The notes beneath the pieces were generated by a model that saw only the letters and a list, made by a program, of their open reading frames with translations, did not search any database and was not told where the DNA came from. The position numbers were made by a program, and so were the translations under genes. Shown one piece after another: positions 45,722-56,749 of a stretch of 64,000 nucleotides of DNA. Within the stretch, counting starts at the first letter, position 1. Each line of letters starts with the position of its first letter. Source of the stretch: Sambucus nigra (taxonomy: Eukaryota > Streptophyta > Magnoliopsida > Dipsacales > Adoxaceae); NCBI GenBank assembly GCA_949130495.1, contig OX422221.1, forward strand, positions 155,551,241 to 155,615,240. Direction: 5' to 3'.

Positions 45722-48568
45722 TGTGACAACCCGCAATCCGAGATAAGGGGTGGCCAGCCCGATGCTCAAACGTAACAGGGATCATGGATGGATATCATTC
45801 TCAGCATCACAATAATGAACTGAGTATACGGGAAAACCACCCAATAAATCAGAAAACGGGTTGCCAGAAAGTGTAAAAATTTTAAAAATGTGGTTATGAA
45901 AATTTAAACTAACAACCCCATCTGACAAGCAAGTGGAATTCCAAAAGATAACATATAATATAACTAAAACGAATGTACACAAATGGACCGAATAAGTTGT
46001 CGGTCCACAGCTACATAAGACAACGTACAACAATATAAAATATCTTACATAGTACAATCATTAATCAGATACAAATGTTTGGGCCACACGCCCGAGGGAC
46101 AAGTCCCGATCATAACTAGAATAACAAGAATGAAAGCGTCTAATACAACATCCTGTAATAACCCGCAAAATCTTATAGCTCGTCGAAAGTGCAGGGAACT
46201 TGGGAAAATCAAGTCGGGCGTCCTTGCGGTGGAGCACCTGAGCGGATACAAGAATATATATACAACAAAGAAGTAAACCGGTCAGGGCCGGGTTCTATAT
46301 GATTTTTAGAAGAATAAAAAGCATGATAGATATGAACAGTTATACAAGAATAATGAGGATGATAATATGACATGCTATCTACAATTACAAGCAAGGATAG
46401 AAGGTAAAGAACTTTAATTTAAAACCCTTCCTTATTAATACAATTTCCGCTTCCTTCAGACATTCCTTATTAGGACTAAAACCATATATTCGGTTAAGTC
46501 AAGAAGTTATAATTTCTATTCATTTATTAAAACTTCCCATTTTATCTTTTCATTCCTTATTAGGAATATCATGTACATCAAGTGCTCTGTATGGCACATA
46601 TATTATTCCCGTGCTCTTCCTGGCACATATTTATGCTCTTTATGGCATTTCATACGCTCTTTGTGGCGTTTAACAACCATCAAGTCCAACTTGATGAAGA
46701 ATATAGTTATATTCATATACATATAACGATATCTAAGACCGCCCGTCCGGGTTTCCCCACTATGCGCGCCCCTAAATGACCATCATCTTCCAGGGCCTAA
46801 CATAAGACAACCTGGGCACCTATCGGAACACGTCGGGAAACGGCCATGAGCCTGCAGGGTAGTCAAGACCACACCCAGAATCTCCTACCCATCGCAGAAA
46901 AATATAACAATAAGCGCTCCCATGGCCTAGGACTATATCCACCCTGCATTCATTAGCCAGGGGGCTTCACCTCACGAGCGAACTTCCCTTATGATGTCAT
47001 TTAGAGAGGTGTGTAACAGTAAATTAACATTTACATTTATCATCATATTTATTTCCAAAAATCCATTTCCATAATCATGTGATTGGTTCTTCATTATCAA
47101 ACCTAACATCATTAAACCACGGGGTTCATTCTAAATTGAACCTATTATCTTTAAACACCTACGGGTTCATTTTATGCGAACCTAATTCCCATCGAACATT
47201 ATCATTTATTTTACCTCAAATTACAATTCCAGGCTAGATCTCCAAATGATCATTATGATCCTAGAAATTCCCAAAGTTCCTATAAATTGATAAGCCCATA
47301 AGTCTCCAAGTTGGGCATTTAACTTCCTAACCTCTAAAAGTTGAATAAAAGAAGTAATGCCTTAACATTACTTTAAACCTTCCCGAAATAAACCCCAGAT
47401 GAACCCATTTCTAATCCAGGGCAACGACAAAACTCCATAACTACTCTAGGACTCTAAGTTTAGTTCTTTAAAGAAGTTTCCTAGGTCCTAATCCTAAAGA
47501 ATAAGGATGAAAAATCAAAAGGAAAAAGACCCCAAAACTGCTGGAACCGAATCGATTCGCCCCAAGGGCCGAATCGATTCGCCCCAGCGAATCGATTCGC
47601 TCTGAAAGCGAATCGGTTCGGAAAATTTTTTTGAGTTTCTGCAAATGCCGAATCGATTCGATCTTAATCCGAATCGATTCGGACAACAAGACCTGGGATT
47701 CTGCCTCTATGCGAATCGATTCGCCCAAGGGGCCGAATCGATTTGCCCCTGCGAAAATGCCAAGAATGGCTATGGAGTCTTGAACTCCAAAATTTATCCA
47801 ACTCCAAAACCAAGCCCAACCGAAAACATTGGCTGCAATTTCTACATCCTAAATCCATCTATCTACCAACCTTAAACATCATTTATCATCCAAATCCATT
47901 TTTAGTGGTTAATACCCAAAAATCCAATCAAAACCCTAACAATTTTAAATCATAACAAATTCATAAATATTAAGACTAATTATTCTACTTAAATCATAAA
48001 TTTGCAAGTAGATTACTTGCCTCAAGTGTGAGAATCTGATTTGATGAAGATGAAAGCAAGAACAAACTCCAATCTTCAATCTCTCTCTTTCTCCAAAGCT
48101 TTCTTCCTCTCTCTCTTTCTCTCTAAGTTAACAAATTGGGGCATAAAAGGAATAGTAAGTCTTAGCAAGACTAAATCGGGCCATAAGTCTAAAATGCCCA
48201 ACTCTAATAACTAATATGCGATAAAATAATACGCGATATCATTATTTAAGGCAAAACCAGTCAAAAGTGCCCGAAATGCCAAAATACAATATGGCACTTA
48301 TTTTGACTGTCACACACCTACCGGGACTAACTACACTATCCAAATTATCATTTGGAAATTTATATAACTCATTTTACTTCCGTTTTCATAATAAACCAAA
48401 ATGTCATTTTAAATCCTTATGACATTATAACTCACCACATGAACATTTTTGTAAATATTGACCTTGACATAAGAAATTAATATCTACTCAACATCTAACA
48501 TTTTATCATTAATTTCTACCCAGTGTAAATAAATATAAACTGGGCTATCAGAAGAGAGGGTTATTACA
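45722..48568 (-). repeat. Element F 5' LTR (2847 bp, right copy)
   Basis: Near-identical to 39056-41880; most of the length difference is a 22-base palindrome unit present here and missing in the left copy. Confidence 0.95.
47548..47745. repeat. Palindrome cassette, element F right LTR (8 units)
   Basis: CGAATCGATTCG or one-base variants at 47548, 47570, 47588, 47609, 47649, 47670, 47712 and 47734; one unit more than the left LTR. Confidence 0.95.
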
Positions 48569-48573
48569 CGATC
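48569..48573 (+). repeat. Right target-site duplication of element F
   Basis: CGATC, matching 39051-39055. Confidence 0.93.
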
Positions 48574-48664
48574 TTAAGGGCATGTGAATAGGGAAGTATT
48601 CGAGGCTTAAAGTACTAGACTTATCTTAATTTCGAGGACGAAATTACTTTGTAAGGCGGAAGTA
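48569..48664 (+). promoter_or_regulatory. Element D 3' end: stem-loop and polypurine relic
   Basis: AATTTCG (48628-48634) pairs with CGAAATT (48639-48645) around AGGA. AAGGCGGAAG (48653-48662) is a polypurine tract with one C, just before the LTR. Confidence 0.8.
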
Positions 48665-49365
48665 TGTAACTCCCCGTATTTATGACGATGTAGAATTTAA
48701 TTAATTTGGCGATATAGGATTTGATTAATCTGGAGGATTTAATTAATTTAGTGAATTTAAATTTCATTAATTCGAGTTATTTTTTAAAATTCACATGTGT
48801 CGTAATTTGAGGTCGAGGTTGGAGATTTTAGAAAAGTAACTTGAACGAGAATTTTTAGTGCATGGTTGATTACCAATAGGTTGTGATAATTGGAAAAGAG
48901 TACCCAATGGTAGCAATTAGGTCTCGGGGCATTTTTAGGCATAACGAGCTCACACGGGGGTAATCGGGTCAATTAGATTTGACCCATAGAATTATTTTCG
49001 GGATAAGCAATATAAAACCTACATTATGGAGTTTTTGGCAGACATAACTCAATAAGAGAACCCTAGTTTGCAAAGGACAAAAGAGGGAAAAGTTGGGAGA
49101 GATATTGGGAGCCAAACCAAGAGAAGAGTGGTGTGTTTTTCGTCAAATCTTCATTTACATCAAAGGAAATCAGACCCTACGAATTTATTCATGAAATTAG
49201 TTAAACTTGATTTCAATTTAATTGCAGTATTTCGATTCATATCACAGTGGGTGTGATAAAGAAATTCATTTTTAGGTGGGTCATTACCTGGAAAAAGGGG
49301 TTTTGAGGAATTTAACATGATGCGTAGATTAATTATTAAATTGATGTGCAATGCGATTCATGGTA

Positions 49366-49373
49366 GTAGAAAT
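49366..49373 (+). repeat. Left target-site duplication of the hAT-like element
   Basis: GTAGAAAT, repeated at 50857-50864. Identity extends three bases further left (GTA), so the exact boundary can slide. Confidence 0.8.
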
Positions 49374-50856
49374 TAGGTTTGTGCATCAAAACCGTAAACC
49401 CGAAGAATCGAACCAAATCGACCTCTATGGTTTGGGTTCGGACAATTTTTATTAGTTATGGGTTGGTTATGGTTCCAGAAAAAACCGATATAGTCGATTC
49501 GTCTCTCAGGTTGATATGTAAACCAAACCGAACAGAACCATAGCACCGAACCGAAAAACCGAACCTAGAACCGGTATTTAGGATCGAAATCAGACTCGAA
49601 TATTTTAGTCCTTTAGTTTTTTTATCTCAAGACTCGAGCTAGTAAAATTAAATGTAGGGTTTCATTTTAGTTTTCAATTCATTTCAAGCTCCATCCGTCT
49701 TCTCCCTCTCGTCTTCTCAAGATAGTAAAGGTAGGTTTCCTTTCATTTCATCTTCTCCAGCTAGCCAATATTTTTCATTTTGTCTTCAGTCTCTTCATAT
49801 ACATATGATATATATGCGATCGTGTTTAAACACATACGATTGTAGGTAGGGTTTTGTTTAATTTTTCAGTTCAGTTCATACGATTGTGTTTAAACATGTA
49901 TACGCGATTTATATGATATATATGCGATTTACATGTTCATTTCATTTCATCTATTAAAGTAAATATATGATTTACATGCGATTTACATACGTAGTGGTTT
50001 ATTTTTCAGTTCATGTCATACATATGATATATATGCGATTTACATACACGGTGGTTTATTTTTCTTCGGGTAGTAAATGCGATGTTTTTTTTAATTCCTT
50101 ACGTTTTGCTCCAGTACTATTTGAAATATCTGATTTTTAAGGGTTTACTTTTCTTCTTGAGTTTGGATTTTACCACTGTATAGAGGTTTAGATTTTACCA
50201 CTGTATACAACTATTCATAATGGATTTTACCACTGTATAGACGTTAGTAAATTTTCATAAGATTAAGTTACTAAAATTTGATATTTATTTCATAATTGTT
50301 ATTTCATAATTTGCAGTAATAATTTGTAGTAACTGTTAGTATTTTTTTTTTGCGATATCTATTAGTTTTTTATTATGTTAGTAACTGTTAGTTTTTTTTG
50401 GTATGTTAGTAACTGTTAGCAAGTCTTTTAGTATGTTAACAATTATTATAAAAAAAAATGTAGTAGCAGTTTTTAAGATATCATGATTTTTTTACTAGCT
50501 TAGTATGTTATGATAGTTTCTTTAAAACTGTTAGCATTTTAGTTTAGTATGTTATGACAGTTTCTTTATTTTTTTTACTAGCTTAGTATGTTAGCATTTT
50601 AGTATGGTAGTAACTGAATGAAATTTTATTCTATTTAATTCCATATTTGAATGGTAATTCATGATTTAATTTAATCATAAATGAACAGGAACTGTGAACC
50701 GACCCAAACCGAATCAAGAATCATTGATTTGATTTGGTTCTATATATATTTAGGTTCGGTTTTGGTTCCAAAACAAGAGAACCGATCCATTTCAGTTTTG
50801 GTTCTGGTTCTGGTTCTTTAGTAGAACCGAACCAACCCGAACCATGCATAGCCGTA
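49374..50856. mobile_element. Non-autonomous hAT-like DNA transposon (1483 bp)
   Basis: Absent from the D 5' LTR at the same place, so clearly an insertion. Left end TAGGTTTGTGCAT, right end (reverse complement) TACGGCTATGCAT: short imperfect inverted termini with an 8-bp duplication, as in hAT. Both subterminal regions are rich in AACCGAAC/GGTTCGG motifs in opposite orientation (49390-49570 and 50690-50840). The middle is A/T-rich with no ORF, so it cannot move by itself. Confidence 0.75.
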
Positions 50857-50864
50857 GTAGAAAT
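50857..50864 (+). repeat. Right target-site duplication of the hAT-like element
   Basis: GTAGAAAT, matching 49366-49373. Confidence 0.8.
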
Positions 50865-51148
50865 ATGGACTGTGTTAGAAACCTAAAAATTCCTCTTATG
50901 TAATTGGTGTTGGGGAAATAATATATGTGATAAAATTTCATAATCTCTGTCTGAACCTAGTCTATGAACTCAGTGGAAATTTTATAAACCGTTGATGATT
51001 TAGGTTTGAAATACATAGTTCGATCTAGATAGTGGAGTAATGAAGGTTGAGAAATATTTAATTGAGGTTTTGATTAAAATCGTTAAGGTTGAGGTTTGTT
51101 AATGGAGGAACTGTGTCTGGGGAAGAGAAGGACCTCTGGGCCAAACAT

Positions 51149-51226
51149 GTCGTTCGAATGACCAGTGGAGTCATTCTAACGACAGTGAAAGTCGTTCGAA
51201 CGAACCGTGGTCTGTTTCGAATGATG
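51149..51226. repeat. Palindrome cassette, element D 3' LTR
   Basis: GTCGTTCGAATGAC (51149-51162), GTCATTCTAACGAC (51170-51183), GTCGTTCGAACGA (51191-51203) and TTTCGAATGAT. Better preserved than the copy in the D 5' LTR. Confidence 0.88.
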
Positions 51227-53199
51227 GTGGGGTTTTTTGGGCACTGTCGTCATTCACCTAGGTTCTTCTTTTGGGATTTTATTTGAACGATTTAATTTAG
51301 TCAGAATTAAAGGGAAAAAAATCTTGATTCAGTTAAAATATTTAGAGCCTTGGGAAATGGTGTTTTAAGATATATTTATTTATATAGAGCGCCAATCTAA
51401 AAACTGTAATTGAGTGAATTAAATTCAAAAGGTTAACATACGGACCAAGTTAGGGAGTCCGAGAATTTTTGTTGAGTGACACTATGTTGATGAAATTAAT
51501 GGAGGTGGAATTAATTAAATTAAGGGTCGGAGGTTTGACTGGGATATTTTTTAGGTTAGTGAAACGGGAGTTAGGCTTGGGGTAGCCGGTTTAATTTATT
51601 TTAGATATGTATAATAAATTGTCGAATATTAAATTTAACAAGAGGTGTTAACCTTAATAGTGGGATTTTGTGTAGCAAATTTTAAGCGGTGAAGATACGC
51701 ACCGAATGAGTCAGTCTAAGTATTGTAGTTGGGTGACACTACTTAAATAACAAAATAATTAATGTGTGATTAATTCAGTTACAAGTCGGGATCTAGACTT
51801 GGGTAATTTGGGCTATTGCTACGGGTGTTAGGCATGGGTTAGCTAGACATTTATTTTATATATATATATATACGGTTAGTGTGATAGTATATATACATAT
51901 ATTTGTGTGCATTATTGATATCGACATGAATGATATTTATAGAAATACATACCCCTCTATTGCTACCATAGGAGGTTATGCAATGTGGGTGAATCCCGTA
52001 GATTGAGCAATAGGGAGAGTATAATCCCAGGTCATAGCACCCAGTATTTATTTGTTGTGATTCTTTTCGGGGTAAGACGTCTTTGGTATGATTCGGTCTC
52101 GCACTCGAGGAACTATGATCGCCTCCACTATGCTTATTATTTTTACCCAAGATAGAGAGTGAGTCCTACTTGAGGTAGTCGGGCTAGAGTGAGCATATCT
52201 GGAGCATGATAGCATTTTAGAGAAAGCACTCGGTGAGTTATTACTCTGGAATGGATGGTTATTATACTTGTCATGTGTGATGGTTATATTATATTATATA
52301 TGGGATTTACATAAGTGTGAATGTGTTTCTTATATAACTAGTGTGAACGGTATATGATTTAAAAAGGGTTTTCTTACATAACTAATGTAAATGTTATATG
52401 ATTGTATATAGTTGAACCGATTAATAAGTTAATGAGTATATAACTCAATAATTGAAGTAAGAATACTCGAGTTAGAGCAGTGTGGTAGAAAAAGGTGTGA
52501 GAAGGCTAGTTAAGTGGGGTATCATAACTAGGTAGGTTAGAAGGCAAGCGTTAGGTGTGAACATTAGATGAGGGGTGAGTTATACCTCAGGAGAGTGTGA
52601 CCCTAGATTAAATATGAAGAGTGTGCATGCATATTTAATTATTGGAATTTAACTTCTTGCTAAATATTTTCAAAATATTTTACTTGGGCTCTAACTTGTG
52701 TCGAAATCTTTTCCAAAATCATTTAGGTGTGCAGCCATGGGGATATCCAACTTGAGGATTCTATCTAGGAATGCGTAACAGCAGCTCATGTGGAAGTTGC
52801 AGGACTTTGCTATAAACACTTCGTTCATTCATTCCTAGTGTACGAATTTCAGTAATCATTTGGGCATGTCACCCCCAGGTTTAGTATTCAATTATTTATT
52901 TAACCTAGTGTATCCAAGTTATTGTTTCACTTTACTGTTGTATTTTATTATTGAACTGATAGTTCATGCGGTCATCTTTATTCATATTATTCATCCGTGT
53001 CTGATTCAGAATTATTATTTATTTTTGCATGCTGTTAATTATTGCAAGATAAAATGTGGCACCAGTCTATTTAAATTACTTTGTGGTTAGTAACTTTCAA
53101 ATGTTTTCGACAGTGATTCTAAGAATGATCCATATGACACCAATGTTTTATTTTGATCACGGGTTGTCCACCCGGTATTTTTGTAGGCATGGTGTAACA

Positions 53200-53204
53200 T
53201 ATTT
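53200..53204 (+). repeat. Right target-site duplication of element D
   Basis: TATTT, matching 27273-27277. Confidence 0.9.
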
Positions 53205-54020
53205 CAATACCTTTTAAGGAACTTTTGAGCTTGTGTCATCCTTTCCAGTAGATTGAACATACCTAGGTTCCTTGCATACTAGATACGAATCAAGATTTTT
53301 ATACTCCTTTCAATATAGTATGCAGTCATACACACAAGGATGAATTGATTTATATTTTATTTCCAAACCTTTCAAACTATTATTCATATTAGGGTATCTA
53401 TATGGAAGCATGTTTCTGGGTACCAAACCCTTTACCCAATTGAAAATTCCTATAACACTATTTTTAGACAAACCATATTAGGCCTCAAACTATCCAAGCA
53501 AACCATGGCTAAGTTGTTTGATGTTTGTCACAGCTAGGGTACAACAGTTGGGTCGCCTTAAATTTCAAACTTTGGTAGTTATCATCAAGGTTTATCCTAA
53601 TATCTTCATAAACACCTCCACCTTGTAGATTGTCAATGATCTCATTTTCTTCTACTTTATGAACTCCAGACGCATCATCAACTAAATCCTCTTGAATATT
53701 ATGATCTATAATGTTCTCCTAGCCTTGTAAATTCATCCTACTTGATTATTATTATTGTGAAGGTTTCTTGGGAACGAAAGAAATATGAAATTCCCAGTGA
53801 AAACCCCACAACCGACAACTTCCTTGCATACCCCATCTTAATAGATGCAGTTCAACTATTTTCCACTCAAACACCTTACCATTCCTACACCAAACACATG
53901 AACACAGTCTTCATCATTACGGCGTATTTTTTCTGATTTCACAAATTCATTAACATCTCTACGAAACTCATCACCTAGTCTATATGTCTCAACTATCTAC
54001 TCTTTGTATAGAGGATATCC
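53205..54020 (-). pseudogene. CACTA tnp2 transposase, N-terminal part, broken
   Basis: Minus-strand pieces in order: YRLGDEFRRDVNEFVKS (N-terminal helix seen in tnp2 proteins), then KNSVIGIFNWVKGLVPRNMLPYRYPN and LKGLEIKYKSIHPCV, which fit the tnp2 pattern of a leucine-rich helix, LP.S.Y..KK and LGL.Y..I..C. Many stops. Continuity with 26640-27277 across element D, in the right order and strand, supports both the gene call and the nesting. Confidence 0.75.
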
Positions 54021-54134
54021 CATAACAACTACTACATAAAATCACTTATTATGGGTAAGAAACATATATTCATGTATTAATACAAACAAAGTGTGAATAT
54101 TCAAGAACCCTATTATGGGTAACGAATATAACAA

Positions 54135-54380
54135 TCGATATGGTTATATTTTAGAGAGAGAAAGAATTGACCCGATCACCTCAATCGATAGGATTATATT
54201 TTAGAGAGAGAACAAATCAATATGTTATATTTTAGAGAAAAAGATCAAATCGATGTGGTCGCCTTAGTCGATAGGGTTATATTTTAAAGAGAGGGAGAAC
54301 AAATGGATTTGGTCACCTTGATCGATAGGGTTATATTTTATAGTGAGAACAAATCGATCTGGTCCCCTCAATCGACAGGG
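54135..54380. repeat. Tandem repeat, unit about 50 bp, about 5 copies
   Basis: Unit of the form CGATAGGGTTATATTTTA, GAGAGA, AACAAATCGAT, TGGTCxCCTxAAT. Copies begin near 54136, 54184, 54227 (shortened), 54279 and 54331. Lies upstream of the tnp2 frame in the CACTA. Confidence 0.85.
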
Positions 54381-55734
54381 TTCATGTAGTTCAAGTACGT
54401 GGGTTGAGGTGGATGCACAATTTATTTCACTAAATTTATTTTTTCGAATTTTTTGTACTTAAAGAATGACATAAAGAAACTCATTTCATCTTTCAGTTTT
54501 ATATTATAAAAACGATATAATTTAATTTCATTGTTAAAATAAGATGCAATATAAATGCTATCTACTCCATCTCCTCTAAAGGGTAAGTAATACTATCCCA
54601 TTCAAGACCGTATATTTTTGTAATGCACTTAGCAACTCCTCCACATTGTTCCAATCTAAGTAAAATGCAATAGTCTCTCCCCATATTTCTCCAAGTAAAT
54701 GACATAGATTCACAAGTTTTCGTGTTGTTTCAATTTATCAATTGGAATAACACTCAACACCGTGTCATCTACTATGTAGCCAGAGAAAATTAAGAGACGT
54801 AAGAAGTACTTCTTCCCAAAGTAACAAGTGTAAGCCACTAAGTATATTATTATACAAAAAATATATTTTCCTAAATTGTCCAAACATGACAATTAAAGAG
54901 ATCCCATTACATGGGTAATGACTCTAGAGCAGGTCTAATGGCTATTGAATGCGTACGCATAAGAACTAGAAATCTAGTATTTATGTTCACTATCTGTAAC
55001 TTAAGAGGCTCATAACTATGCATAATTTTACCCTAGTTTTAATTGATGTTTAAAAATTTATATTGCCTACCATATTTTATTACCAATTAAAAACTACTTA
55101 TCTCCCTTTAACAGATTAATATTTTAATTTCCATGGTAGGTATGTTACATTTTTGTCTTATTTATATTTCTATGGTGAATATGTTTCATTTTTTTCTTAT
55201 TTATTTATTGTATCATACATTTCAAAAAATACATACCCACATCACATGTCTAAATTTGTTCCTAGGGCCACTCCACATCACAAGTCAGTATTCGGCAAAA
55301 TCACAACCCTAAATGTTACAAATGCCTAGGTCCAACCAACTCAATGGCCACCTAAATATTCAAATTTACAAGTAAACAACAATTTAATAAACCCAAACAA
55401 TAATATGATCACTAGTTTACAGAATCACAAACAAAAAAATAAGGAAATTGTAGAAAATACATATAAATTTCTTAAAATATATATAAATGCAAACAGTTTC
55501 TTCAAAACTGAATATCTAAACTTTGAATAGGTTCTTAAAAAATGCAAACCTATATCCCTTATAAAATTGACACACATCATGATCAATTTTAAATGTACCA
55601 AAATGCATACATATAGTTATTCAAAAATTCACCTTTTAGTTAATAAAATTAACATACATCACGCTTTTTCAACAAAATAGGTTCTTACAAATTATTTTTG
55701 CAAATTATTTCAAATTATTTTTGCAAATACCCTA
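54381..55734. other. CACTA A/T-rich noncoding sequence
   Basis: No ORF with a recognisable domain and no clear repeat; likely 5' untranslated or intron sequence of the transposase gene. Confidence 0.4.
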
Positions 55735-56240
55735 CAACACACCCAACCAAAAAGACCCCATAACCCTATACCCGGTAACCCTATTGTCCATCCCTTCCCC
55801 CACTATCCAACCCGAAAATCCATCCCCTACCCAATTTCTCTCCCCAGACTGCCATACTTGACCCTTTACCCCAACCATCTACCCTAAACTGCAAAATCCC
55901 ATATACATATACCCTATACTTATTCTTTCTCTTTCCTCAACCCTCTACCCCAAACTCCCATATCCCCATCCACCACCTACTCGAAACCCATACCCCCAAC
56001 CCCATAACTCGATTTCACTACACCTCCCACACTAACTCCCTACCAGTGACCTCAAGCAGTTCTAACCCATATAACACAGGCACTATAACCATAAACCCTT
56101 CTAACCCACATCAAACCACCATACCGATACCCCAACCTGACCTCATATCCTATTACTACCAACCTCTTATCCGACCTCCTTTACCTCCTCCAACCCCTAT
56201 ACTCTAACACACTCCCAATATGTACCTACCCTACCAAATC
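55735..56240. other. C-rich, G-poor strand-biased tract (about 500 bp)
   Basis: The plus strand is over 40% C with only a few percent G, made of degenerate CCCxAxCCC-like runs without a fixed period. On the coding (minus) strand of the CACTA this is G-rich. Confidence 0.8.
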
Positions 56241-56459
56241 AACCTCGAATCTTAGTTCATAAAATTTTTAAGTATAAAATTTATTTTTGCAAGAACCTAT
56301 TAATATGTAGGAGTAAAAAATATTGAAGATGAGTACTTGCGATGAACAGAATAACAGAGAGAGATAAATCGATTAAAAAATGTTGAAATTTCCCTTCCCA
56401 AAATAAGAGAGAGAGAGAGAGATGTTTTAGTTTTTGTTAGAACGACAAACATAACTGTG

Positions 56460-56736
56460 GAGGTTAGGGTTTGAGTTTTTTTTTTGTGATCATGGTCGTG
56501 TTAAGGTTTTTGACCGTGGCAATGAAAAAATGTTGTTACGGTAAAAAAAACCCTGACATGAGGTGACAAATACCTTGTTAATGGTTTTGACTATGACACG
56601 GTTGTGACATGTTTTTATCACGGTTGTGTCACGGTCAGAAACCTTGACAACATCTCCGTGTTTTCTTTGTCAAGATTTTTTACAGTGACAAACCTTTGCG
56701 GGTGAAAAGTGACAAAAATGGGTTTTTTGTGTAGTA
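56460..56736 (-). repeat. CACTA 5' terminus and subterminal repeats
   Basis: The minus strand begins TACTACACAAAAAACCC at 56736; En/Spm elements begin CACTACA, so the first base is changed or lost. TGTCACGGTCAGAAACC and related GTCAC/GTGAC motifs in both directions fill 56510-56700, matching the other side at 24120-24290. Confidence 0.75.
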
Positions 56737-56749
56737 CTTCTTGCATAAC

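Larger units (their letters stand above)
39056..48568 (-). mobile_element. Element F: young non-autonomous chromovirus derivative with intact gag
   Basis: Two LTRs (2825 and 2847 bp) that differ at roughly 2% by eye, a perfect CGATC duplication, a perfect PBS (45708-45719) and a polypurine tract (41882-41891). Only 3.84 kb lies between the LTRs. On the minus strand: leader, open gag, protease with a mutated site, a noncoding stretch with repeats, an integrase remnant, stem-loop, polypurine tract. RT and RNase H are absent. A related LTR (G) at 63320 shows the family is multi-copy here. Confidence 0.93.
27278..53199 (+). mobile_element. Element D: old Ty3/gypsy element carrying four later insertions
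   Basis: LTRs at 27278-30341 and 48665-53199, a PBS relic at 30344 and a perfect 5-bp duplication define it. Without the insertions (E with its Helitron, F, hAT) it is about 9.3 kb. Its coding DNA is so decayed that only a gag core can be recognised, so it is the oldest of the retroelements by sequence. It splits the CACTA tnp2 gene, which dates it after the CACTA. Confidence 0.9.
48665..53199 (+). repeat. Element D 3' LTR (3052 bp plus a hAT-like insertion)
   Basis: Starts TGTAACTCCCCG, ends GGTGTAACA, and aligns with 27278-30341 except for the insertion at 49374-50856. Differences from the 5' LTR are frequent, in line with an old element. Confidence 0.92.
53205..56736 (-). mobile_element. 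CACTA (En/Spm) transposon, upstream part with 5' terminus
   Basis: Reading from the terminus at 56736 on the minus strand: terminal sequence, subterminal repeats, a strand-biased C-rich region, A/T-rich DNA, a 50-bp tandem repeat, then the tnp2 N-terminal part up to the D insertion. The continuation is at 27277. Total CACTA sequence in the window is about 6.7 kb. Confidence 0.82.

Noticed and set aside
53205..53950. Host gene fragment between element D and the tandem repeat
   Set aside because: Minus-strand reading gives tnp2 N-terminal motifs and joins the tnp2 part at 27277.
55735..56240. Interstitial telomeric repeat (CCCTAAA-like words)
   Set aside because: Only scattered CCCTAAA-like words, no tandem CCCTAAA run.
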